Assembly: GCA_900542005.1 (NCBI GenBank)
Contig: UQLW01000036.1
Span: forward strand, 1 to 27,477
Source of the DNA: an uncultured Eubacteriales bacterium
GTDB lineage: Bacteria > Bacillota > Clostridia > Christensenellales > UMGS416
DNA length: 27,477 bases
Reading direction: 5' to 3'
The position numbers and the translations under genes were made by a program. The notes under the pieces were generated by a model. That model had not been told where the DNA came from and ran no database searches. It saw only the letters and a program-made list of their open reading frames with translations. Position 1 is the first letter of the stretch. Each line of letters begins with the position of its first letter. Positions 21,858-27,477 of the stretch are shown in pieces.

Positions 21858-23195
21858 CAGCAGCGCCGTGAGCGCAAAGGCCAGGATATCGGCGATCGGC
21901 GCAGCCCAAAGCATACCCGTTACACCGCCTGCGGCCCCCAAAATGAACAAGCCCGGCACGAAAAACACCACATCCCGGGCTAGAGAGAGCAGGGTAGAAC
22001 TGACCGGTTTGCCTAGGGACTGCAAAAAGATACTGCCCGCCTTCTGGATGCAGCACAGGCAGATGCCGCTGAGAAAGACACGGAAGCAGCGGACAGCATA
22101 TTCATTGTATAGCGCGTTTTCATGGCCAAAAAGGTTGACAACCGCTTGGGGGCAGAGCTCAAAAATAGCCGTGGCCGCCAGGCCTACCGCCAAATTCGCC
22201 ACCATAATCAGCTTACAGGTGCCCATCACGCGGTCATACCGGCGCGCCCCATAATTGTAGCCCACGATGGGCTGCCCGCCCACGGCGATCCCTACCGCAA
22301 AGGCAATGACGATCGCAAAGACCTTCATCACAATGCCTACTACTGACAAGGGAATATCCGCGCCATAGATTGACTGCGGTCCGTATTTTCCAATGACATG
22401 ATTGGCTACGCTGGAAACGATCACGATGGCAATTTGGATGATAAAGCTGGAAATACCCACCTGGATCATGCGCTTCACGATCCCGCCCTCAAGCCGGAAA
22501 TCAGCCCGCGTCAGGCGGAAGGATTTGGGCCGGCGGAAATAGAAGGCTGATAGGATAGCTGTGGCGGCCTGGCCAATTACGGTAGCGGCGGCCGCGCCTG
22601 CCACACCCATATCCAGCACGAAGATGGCGATAGGGTCCAAAATCAGGTTCATCACCGCGCCCAGCACAGTGGCAGCCATGGCGTATCCCGGCGAACCGTC
22701 AGCCCGGATCATGCCATTGACCGATGATGTAAAGACATAAAATGGGATGCCTATCAAAATGACCGTCATATACTCCCTGGCGTAGTCATAACAGGCCTCC
22801 GTTACGCCGAAGAGCTGCAATAAACCGTCTTCAAAGACGAATCCGGCTACAGTTAGCAGGCATGCGGCCAGCAGGGTTAGCACCAGGCCATTGGCCACGC
22901 TGCGGCTGGCCTTGTCCCGTTCGCCCCTGCCCATACAGAGGCTGAAAAGCGCCGCGCTGCCATCGCCGATCCATAGCGCCACGGCCAGGGCGGCCACTGT
23001 ATAGGGGAATACGACGTTTGTAGCCGCGTTGCCCAGGTACCCCACGCCCTGGCCGATAAAAATTTGGTCCACAATGTTATACAGCGCGCTAACCAGCATA
23101 GAAAGCACGCAGGGTATGGCGAACGTGACCAACAGCTTGCCCACCGGCGCGTCGGCCAGCCGGTTTTGCATCGGGGTTTGACTTTTCTCTTGCAT
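21783..23195 (-). CDS. MATE-family multidrug/organic-cation antiporter
   Basis: The 470-residue protein has about twelve hydrophobic helices and the MATE pattern in both halves, including PVGKLLVTFAIPCVLSML, LYNIVDQIFIGQGVG and the mid-protein VGGQPIVGYNYGARRYDRV. MATE carriers export drugs or metabolites in exchange for sodium or protons; the substrate cannot be predicted. AGGAGG is only four bases before this ATG, and a second in-frame ATG eight codons later is possible. The last 75 bases overlap the convergent anti-sigma gene, so the C-terminal tail is coded by DNA that also codes for the other protein's C-terminus. Its leader contains a terminator-like hairpin directly before the Shine-Dalgarno sequence. 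Confidence 0.93.
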   Translation of the reverse strand: MQEKSQTPMQNRLADAPVGKLLVTFAIPCVLSMLVSALYNIVDQIFIGQGVGYLGNAATNVVFPYTVAALAVALWIGDGSAALFSLCMGRGERDKASRSVANGLVLTLLAACLLTVAGFVFEDGLLQLFGVTEACYDYAREYMTVILIGIPFYVFTSSVNGMIRADGSPGYAMAATVLGAVMNLILDPIAIFVLDMGVAGAAAATVIGQAATAILSAFYFRRPKSFRLTRADFRLEGGIVKRMIQVGISSFIIQIAIVIVSSVANHVIGKYGPQSIYGADIPLSVVGIVMKVFAIVIAFAVGIAVGGQPIVGYNYGARRYDRVMGTCKLIMVANLAVGLAATAIFELCPQAVVNLFGHENALYNEYAVRCFRVFLSGICLCCIQKAGSIFLQSLGKPVSSTLLSLARDVVFFVPGLFILGAAGGVTGMLWAAPIADILAFALTALLLFLQLREIRFSAANQGKAQDKGAV

Positions 23196-23205
23196 ATATC
23201 CTCCT

Positions 23206-23255
23206 AAAAAAAATGCGTGCTGCCCAGAGCTGGATTTACGCCCATGGCTACACGC
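23206..23255 (-). terminator. Attenuator-like hairpin abutting the MATE ribosome-binding site
   Basis: On the minus strand, GCGTGTAGCC (from 23255) can pair with GGGCAGCACGC (to 23215), leaving one mismatch and one G-U pair. One A and eight T residues (23213-23206) follow. The Shine-Dalgarno AGGAGG (23205-23200) begins right after the T-run. The previous gene has its own terminator at 23294-23332, so this second one probably works as a leader attenuator for the MATE gene. Confidence 0.6.
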
Positions 23256-23266
23256 TTGAATATTCC

Positions 23267-23295
23267 TTTTTAATCGGCAACGTTCCGCGCCGCAA
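23267..23295 (-). promoter_or_regulatory. Possible promoter for the MATE gene
   Basis: On the minus strand TTGCGG (23295-23290) is 17 bases before TAAAAA (23272-23267). The match is modest, but it sits between the upstream terminator and the attenuator-like hairpin and would give a leader of about 65 bases. Confidence 0.4.
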
Positions 23296-23332
23296 AAAAA
23301 GCGTAAGCCCAGACAACCTGGACTTACGCTTT
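23294..23332 (-). terminator. Intrinsic terminator after the 79-aa gene
   Basis: A 15-base stem pairs 23298-23312 with 23318-23332 around a five-base loop; its single imperfect position is a G-U pair on the minus strand. Seven T residues on the minus strand (23300-23294) overlap and follow the stem. It lies about 50 bases past the stop of the small minus-strand gene. Confidence 0.88.
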
Positions 23333-23381
23333 CATGCTGCTCGGCTTACGAACGGGAAATGTTTCCCCAGGGATCGCTGCT

Positions 23382-23621
23382 TTACCTTAAATAATCGCCG
23401 CAGGGGATATGGTTATACTGCATCTTGATCTTGATGATGACCGAGCCGTCCGGCTCTACAGTCTCCTCCTCAATGCGGTATTGGGTACGGCTGCGCTCCA
23501 GCGTATCCTTATAGTGGGCAACCTCCCCGCGCACAGCGGCTACCGCCGCCTCATGGGGCAGATCCTCTTTCAGGAGAAAATGTATCGTCTTCTCAATGCA
23601 GGCAAATTTGATCCGCTTCAT
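23382..23621 (-). CDS. Small conserved-looking protein of unknown function, 79 aa
   Basis: The protein starts MKRIKFACIEKTIHFLLKE and is soluble, charged and rich in basic and acidic residues, with the pattern VEPDGSVIIKIKMQYN near the end and a final CGDYLR. I know of similar hypothetical proteins in Clostridia but of no assigned function. The open frame extends upstream to 23720, but AAGGAGG seven bases before 23621 sets the start. It has a complete private transcription unit: a near-consensus promoter 27 bases upstream and a strong terminator downstream. That is good evidence that it is a real, expressed gene and not part of the AGE operon. Confidence 0.85.
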   Translation of the reverse strand: MKRIKFACIEKTIHFLLKEDLPHEAAVAAVRGEVAHYKDTLERSRTQYRIEEETVEPDGSVIIKIKMQYNHIPCGDYLR

Positions 23622-23647
23622 GGATTGACCTCCTTTTCCACAAAGCG

Positions 23648-23677
23648 ATCTTACCATTTTCTTCGGCCGCTTGGCAA
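23648..23677 (-). promoter_or_regulatory. Promoter of the 79-aa gene
   Basis: On the minus strand TTGCCA (23677-23672) matches the -35 consensus at five of six bases, and TAAGAT (23653-23648) serves as -10 after an 18-base spacer, with an extending TGG before it. Transcription would start near 23641, about 20 bases before the ATG. Confidence 0.7.
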
Positions 23678-23754
23678 AGCAAACTTGCGCCGTCCGCCGA
23701 ATTTCAGCGTACCGGCGCATAGCATTCAGGGCATTTTGACCATATCTCCCAGGC

Positions 23755-24954
23755 TTACGCTTTCAGCAGTTTATCCATCTCATCCAAGCAGACCGTCAGC
23801 ATGCGGAAAAGGTGGAAGGGGCCCTTAAAGGTGGAGCCCTTGAGCGTATGGCTCACCGAGCCGTCCCGATGCAGGTATCCATACCATTCGCCATGCTCGT
23901 GATCGGGGAAGTGGCTGAAGGCATACTCCGTAATTCGCTCAAACCACTGGGCAAAGCGCTCCTCGCCCGTCAGGCGGTAGGCCATCAGCGCGGCGATGAT
24001 GGCTTCATTATGGGGCCACCACAGCTTCATGTCCCACTCCAGCGGCACAACCGGCTTGCCCAGCGCGTCGGCATAGTAGACGATGCCCCCGCCCTGCTGC
24101 TCATCCCAGCCCAGGGCAATGGACCCATCAAAAATATGGAGGGCCTTTTTCAGCATCTCCCCGTCGCCCATGCGCTCCGCTTCAGCCATGATGAACCAGG
24201 ACGCCTCCAGGCTGTGCCCGGGATCCACCAGGCGGCCCTCGGAAATATCTCCGTAAAATTCGCCGTTAAGGCCCACGCTTTCCAGCACGCAGCGCAGCTC
24301 CGGCTTATAGAAATCCCGCAGAATATCGCCGATAAGCCGGCGGGTAATGGGATCATAGTCGGTTTCCGGGTCGGCCCTGCGCAGCACGGCCGTCACATTG
24401 GTCAAAATCATGGAATTGGCCAAGGCCTTCATCTGGCGGGTTTCGGGGTCGGACTTCGGCGTGATCTTATAGGGATCGCTGGCAGGATCGTCATAGATCT
24501 TCAGCACCCGGTCAAAGACCGCCTTCGCCTTCTCCAGCGCCTGGCGGTCCCCGGTTACCCGCGCATATTCGGCCATGCCCACGATATAGAAGGTTTCAGA
24601 GAAAAAGTAGCGGCGCTTGCGCAGCGGCCGGCCCTGGCGGGTAACGGTAAAGTACATCCGTCCATCCTTGTCAAAGCAATGCGCATCCATAAAGCGCATG
24701 CAGCTCTGGCAAATCTCCATCCACTGGGGCCGCTGGCCAAAGTGGGCCATCAGGTCAGCATAGGTCCACAGGCACCGCCCCTGGAACCACACCGATTTGT
24801 CGGTGTTATACACCCTGCCTTCCCGGTCCAGGGAGGAGAATATGCCGCCGTATTCCCGGTCCAGCATCTCGCTTTGGGTCCAAAAGGGTTCCACCGAATC
24901 CAGCAGCTCCCGCTCAAACAAGTCGCGGTACTTCTTCCATTTCATCGTATCCAT
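23755..24954 (-). CDS. N-acylglucosamine 2-epimerase (AGE) family enzyme
   Basis: The 399-residue protein is the usual AGE length and should fold as an alpha/alpha barrel. Residues matching the active-site pattern are R60 in WFQGRCLWTYA, H247 and E250 in DPGHSLEASW, H315 in KLWWPHNEA and H381 in KGPFHLF. Family members interconvert N-acetylglucosamine and N-acetylmannosamine, or epimerise disaccharides (cellobiose 2-epimerase) or mannose; the exact substrate is unclear. The open frame runs upstream into the MATE gene, but AAAGGGG before 24954 and family length fix the start. It begins 23 bases after the upstream MATE stop, so the two form an operon. No signal peptide is present. Confidence 0.92.
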   Translation of the reverse strand: MDTMKWKKYRDLFERELLDSVEPFWTQSEMLDREYGGIFSSLDREGRVYNTDKSVWFQGRCLWTYADLMAHFGQRPQWMEICQSCMRFMDAHCFDKDGRMYFTVTRQGRPLRKRRYFFSETFYIVGMAEYARVTGDRQALEKAKAVFDRVLKIYDDPASDPYKITPKSDPETRQMKALANSMILTNVTAVLRRADPETDYDPITRRLIGDILRDFYKPELRCVLESVGLNGEFYGDISEGRLVDPGHSLEASWFIMAEAERMGDGEMLKKALHIFDGSIALGWDEQQGGGIVYYADALGKPVVPLEWDMKLWWPHNEAIIAALMAYRLTGEERFAQWFERITEYAFSHFPDHEHGEWYGYLHRDGSVSHTLKGSTFKGPFHLFRMLTVCLDEMDKLLKA

Positions 24955-24977
24955 CGTCCACCCCTTTCTGGCCGCGG

Positions 24978-26405
24978 TTAAGCCGCGCGGCCCCGGCGCC
25001 GTTTTCTTTGGTCGCGGAATGCCGCCAGGGCTGCCTGGCCCTGGGGCGTAACCGGCCGGATCCACCGGCCGCTGGCCAAGTACAGCGGCTCAATGAAGCA
25101 CTTGATCGCATCCTCCACATAGAACATCACAAAAATCGCCAGGAAGGGCAAATGCCACACCATGCCCGTCAGGTAAACCAGGGGCACGCCGACCAGCCAG
25201 ATGCCCCCCACCTCCAGGAACATGCCCATCCGGGTCTCCCCGCCGGAACGGAAGATATTCACCTGAATATAGTTGCTGGTGCGCATCGGCGCAGTCACGG
25301 TGTAGATCATGAGCATACTCATGACGGTAGCCGCCACGCTGCCGCTCACCCCGAAAAGGCCCACGATGGGCCGGCGCAGCGCCAATACGACGAGGCATAC
25401 CAGAAAGCTCATGGCCGGACATAGCAGCGCAAAGCGCTTGGCGTCCCGCAGCCCCTTATCCAGCTCCCCTGCGCCGATGGCCTTGCCCACCATAACCGAG
25501 GATGCGTTGGAAAGGCCGCCAAAGAAGGCGAAAATCAAGCCCTCCAGCGTGCGGAATACCGTCAGCGCAGAGAGGTTGGCCGCTCCCTGCCGCCCCATCA
25601 CCATGTTGATCGCCATGACGGCGAAGCCATAGAAGAGCTCGTTGGCAATAATCGGCGAAGATTTGCGGAAATACTCCCCGATAAAGCGCCATTCGATATG
25701 CAGCACCCGCCGGAGCGCGCCCATCAGCACGTTGCCCTGGGAGGCCGAAGCGCCCAGGATAATCAACAGGTTCACAAAGGCCGCCAGCACCGAGGCGATC
25801 GCCGCGCCCCGCACCCCCAGGGCCGGCAGGCCCCAGTTTCCGTAGATCAAAAGCCAGTTGACAAAGGTATTGGTCGCAATGGAGGCCAGCGAAGCAAAAA
25901 GCGGTAGCTTGACGTTCTCCGTCGAGCGAAGCAAGCCGCTCATGGCCATGCTGGCCACCTGGGCCAGGTAGCCCACCGACATGATCTGCAGATATTGGGC
26001 GCCCTGGCGCTGCACGTCGGGGTCGTTGGTATAGATGGCCAGCACCCACGCCGGCGCCAAAAGGGCCAGCAGGCAAAAGATCAGCCCCACCGCCATCATG
26101 CTCATCAGCGTAACGGAGAAGGCCCGCCGGATGCCCTTGATATCCCCGGCTCCCCAATACTGGGAAAAGAACATGGTACCGCCGCAACACAGGCCCCAAT
26201 AGGCTGAAAAGAGCAGCGATCCCCACTGCCCCGCCATACCGACCGCAGCCAGCGAGGTTTCCCCCACTGAGCCGATCATCATCGAGTCGATCATCGACAA
26301 CGTAGAGGTCATCAGGTTCTGCAGCGCGACGGGCATACCGATACGCATGACGCCTTCAAAAAATTCCTTATCCCTGTACCAGGGCGTGCTTTTGCTCCCG
26401 CTCAT
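24978..26405 (-). CDS. MATE-family antiporter in an operon with the 2-epimerase
   Basis: This 475-residue integral membrane protein has about twelve hydrophobic helices. N-terminal IGMPVALQNLMTSTLSMIDSMMIG and the internal GVRGAAIASVLAAFVNLLI are typical of the MATE superfamily (DinF/NorM-like). It differs clearly in sequence from the MATE protein encoded at 21783-23195, so the two are not a recent duplication. AAGGAGA lies four bases before the ATG. The partnership with an AGE-family sugar epimerase suggests that the exported compound might be sugar-linked, but this is only contextual. An extended -10 promoter and a structured leader of about 110 bases precede it. Confidence 0.92.
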   Translation of the reverse strand: MSGSKSTPWYRDKEFFEGVMRIGMPVALQNLMTSTLSMIDSMMIGSVGETSLAAVGMAGQWGSLLFSAYWGLCCGGTMFFSQYWGAGDIKGIRRAFSVTLMSMMAVGLIFCLLALLAPAWVLAIYTNDPDVQRQGAQYLQIMSVGYLAQVASMAMSGLLRSTENVKLPLFASLASIATNTFVNWLLIYGNWGLPALGVRGAAIASVLAAFVNLLIILGASASQGNVLMGALRRVLHIEWRFIGEYFRKSSPIIANELFYGFAVMAINMVMGRQGAANLSALTVFRTLEGLIFAFFGGLSNASSVMVGKAIGAGELDKGLRDAKRFALLCPAMSFLVCLVVLALRRPIVGLFGVSGSVAATVMSMLMIYTVTAPMRTSNYIQVNIFRSGGETRMGMFLEVGGIWLVGVPLVYLTGMVWHLPFLAIFVMFYVEDAIKCFIEPLYLASGRWIRPVTPQGQAALAAFRDQRKRRRGRAA

Positions 26406-26513
26406 CTCTTCTCCTTACCGTTTCTTCCCCGGGCGCAGGCTCCATGCCTGCGCGATGCATAATAAAATCGGCCTTGTGAAAAGCCGATCCTGCGTTGGCG
26501 GATTATCCACCGC
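26406..26513 (-). promoter_or_regulatory. Structured 5' leader of the MATE-epimerase operon
   Basis: Three dyads occur within about 110 bases, read on the minus strand. First is the near-palindrome 26497-26511 (GG.GGAT.ATCC.CC pattern) just after the start site, possibly an operator. Second is ATCGGC (26488-26483) with GCCGAT (26472-26467) followed by TTTATTAT, a weak terminator-like hairpin. Third is GCGCAGGC (26453-26446) with GCCTGCGC (26440-26433), close to the ribosome-binding site. No known riboswitch class is recognised. Confidence 0.5.
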
Positions 26514-26520
26514 TTTATTC

Positions 26521-26529
26521 ATTATACCA
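26521..26529 (-). promoter_or_regulatory. Extended -10 promoter of the MATE-epimerase operon
   Basis: On the minus strand TGG is followed by TATAAT, a perfect -10 with a TGN extension, about 115 bases upstream of the MATE ATG. The -35 position (TATGCC) is poor, which an extended -10 can tolerate. Confidence 0.65.
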
Positions 26530-26562
26530 GCTTCCCCTGGCAGGGCATATGGAGAATTTTGC

Positions 26563-27216
26563 TCAGGCCATTGCTGCACCCAGGCGGCGCAGCAGGCTGG
26601 CGGCCCAGCGCTCGCACACCGACAGGATCTGCTCCGCGGGCGTCTCGGATGTCAGCGCCATAACCTCCTCATCCAGCGGGTCGCCCTGGAAAGCGGGATT
26701 GCGGCCGCACAGCATCCGGTAGGCCCGCAGGGTATGGCCAATGGCCTTTTTCTCGCCCAGCGCCTTTTCCGCAGCCTGTGCCCGGTCGCCGCCGTATATT
26801 CTGCGGTAGCGCAGAGCATGGCTCAGCGCCGCCAGGTTGGCGGCTACCGAATCGATCAGCATCCGGTCGGTCAGGGGCGGCAGCACATCCATGGAGCCAA
26901 GCAGCACCCGATAGGCCATATAGGTCCCCACATGATCCCAGAGGGGCCAGGCCTCCAGCTCATCCAGCCCGCCCAGCCAGCCGCAGGCCAGCTCCCGGTA
27001 GGGCAGCGCCTCGACCAGCCGTGCCATCGCCTCCACGTCGGCCTCCTCCACATGATCCAGCACCACGTTGAGATCCACATCGCTTTCCGGCCCCGCTTCT
27101 CCCCGCGCCTGGCTTCCCACCAGCGCCGCCAGGCGGATCCGCCCCCCAAAGCATTCCTGCAGCCCCTGCACCCAGGCTGTAAGCAGCGCCTGCGCCCGTT
27201 CGTCCATTCTTTCCAT
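26563..27216 (-). CDS. Nucleotidyltransferase-fold protein (Pol beta superfamily)
   Basis: The 217-residue protein has the nucleotidyltransferase signature GSQARGEAGPESDVDLNV (34-51): the G34-S35 pair and the metal-binding D46 and D48. The helical C-terminal half (about 100-215) resembles the partner domain of kanamycin- or aminoglycoside-type nucleotidyltransferases and some stand-alone MNT proteins. It could adenylylate a small molecule or a protein; I cannot choose. AAGGAGG lies eight bases before the ATG. It is monocistronic as far as can be seen, divergent from the glycerate kinase gene, and no HEPN gene adjoins it, so a HEPN-MNT toxin pair is not supported. Confidence 0.85.
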   Translation of the reverse strand: MERMDERAQALLTAWVQGLQECFGGRIRLAALVGSQARGEAGPESDVDLNVVLDHVEEADVEAMARLVEALPYRELACGWLGGLDELEAWPLWDHVGTYMAYRVLLGSMDVLPPLTDRMLIDSVAANLAALSHALRYRRIYGGDRAQAAEKALGEKKAIGHTLRAYRMLCGRNPAFQGDPLDEEVMALTSETPAEQILSVCERWAASLLRRLGAAMA

Positions 27217-27332
27217 CGCCTCTGCCTCCTTTCATGAAAAGCGTTCCCTATTTTATCCCAAAGTGCCTTGCTCTGTCTACCCAATGGGCGCGGAAAGTTG
27301 TATAGTAAGAAAAACCCTGCAGGAGGCTGATG

Positions 27333-27477
27333 ATGACAAAACCCATGCATATCCTGCTGGCGCCGGATTCCTTTAAGGGATCCCTGTCCAGCAGCCAGAT
27401 AATTGAAGCGCTGGCCCAGGCCGCCCATGACCTTATGCCCGACGCCGTCCTCACGCCGGTTCCCATCGCAGACGGCG
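27333..27477 (+). CDS. glxK: Glycerate kinase, 5' end only
   Basis: The first 48 residues are visible: MTKPMHILLAPDSFKGSLSS, then further sequence to PIADG at the window edge. LAPDSFKGSLS and the conserved ADGGEGT region, whose start is reached here, are characteristic of the GlxK/GarK glycerate 2-kinase family, which phosphorylates D-glycerate for entry into glycolysis. An ATG at 27330 overlaps, but AGGAGG (27321-27326) stands six bases before 27333, so I chose the second. TATAGT at 27301-27306 is a possible -10 without a good -35. The gene is divergent from the nucleotidyltransferase gene. Confidence 0.9.
   Translation, partial: MTKPMHILLAPDSFKGSLSSSQIIEALAQAAHDLMPDAVLTPVPIADG

Noticed and set aside
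23812..24981. A 389-codon plus-strand frame across the epimerase gene
   Set aside because: The minus-strand AGE motifs are unambiguous; this frame is a shadow.
21783..26405. The two MATE genes as a recent tandem duplication
   Set aside because: Their protein sequences differ throughout, including at the N-termini and conserved loops.
26563..27216. A HEPN-MNT toxin-antitoxin pair
   Set aside because: The nucleotidyltransferase-fold gene has no HEPN neighbour. Upstream is the divergent glycerate kinase gene and downstream is the MATE operon promoter.
1..27477. CRISPR arrays, tRNA or rRNA genes, insertion sequences and prophage genes
   Set aside because: I looked for regularly spaced repeats, tRNA-like clover folds and transposase- or integrase-like proteins and saw none.

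Overview
The window looks like chromosomal DNA from a G+C-rich, Gram-positive-type anaerobe of the class Clostridia, probably gut-associated (Oscillospirales or Christensenellales are my best guesses). The basis is strong AGGAGG-type ribosome-binding sites before nearly every gene, a pst-phoU-phoPR order typical of Firmicutes, a threonine-rich lipoprotein linker, paired MATE transporters and several glycoside hydrolases. This placement is inferred from style; no rRNA or other marker gene is present. I see no tRNA, rRNA, CRISPR array, transposase, integrase or phage gene, so this is ordinary chromosome with some accessory character.

Layout. (1) 1-3309: the end of a phosphate-control operon (pstB 3' end, phoU, response regulator, sensor kinase) closed by a strong terminator. 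(2) 3383-5503: a 146-aa protein of unknown function, converging on a DUF421/YetF-type membrane protein, then a secreted polysaccharide deacetylase. (3) 5657-8611 (minus): a 688-aa ECF sigma factor fused to a membrane span and a large outside domain, followed by a zinc-ribbon membrane protein. (4) 8993-10825: a VanY-type D-Ala-D-Ala carboxypeptidase and a uroporphyrinogen-decarboxylase-superfamily protein. (5) 10869-15660: an apparently autoregulated TetR repressor with a GH3 glycosidase, then a compact GH31 glycosidase. (6) 15751-18108: a MarR repressor translationally coupled to an FtsH protease. (7) 18490-20301: a sugar-type solute-binding lipoprotein with no permease genes beside it. (8) 20437-21857: an ECF sigma factor with a GTG start and its zinc-finger anti-sigma factor, overlapping head-to-tail. 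(9) 21783-26529 (minus): a MATE transporter; a 79-aa protein with its own promoter and terminator; and an operon of a second MATE transporter with an N-acylglucosamine 2-epimerase-family enzyme. (10) 26563-27477: a nucleotidyltransferase-fold protein, diverging from the start of a glycerate kinase gene.

How it fits together. Many of these genes concern sensing and remodelling the envelope: two extracytoplasmic-function sigma systems with different membrane-control designs, a membrane protease, two wall- or polysaccharide-acting hydrolases and two exporters. A second theme is sugar use (GH3, GH31, 2-epimerase, solute-binding protein, glycerate kinase). Regulators sit next to their likely targets (TetR-GH3, MarR-FtsH, sigma-anti-sigma). 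The most unusual items are the membrane-tethered sigma factor with its zinc-ribbon neighbour, the MarR-FtsH coupling, the paired TetR operators on a near-consensus promoter, and structured leaders before both MATE genes. I did not find an unmistakably new multi-gene system; the sigma/zinc-ribbon pair is the best candidate.
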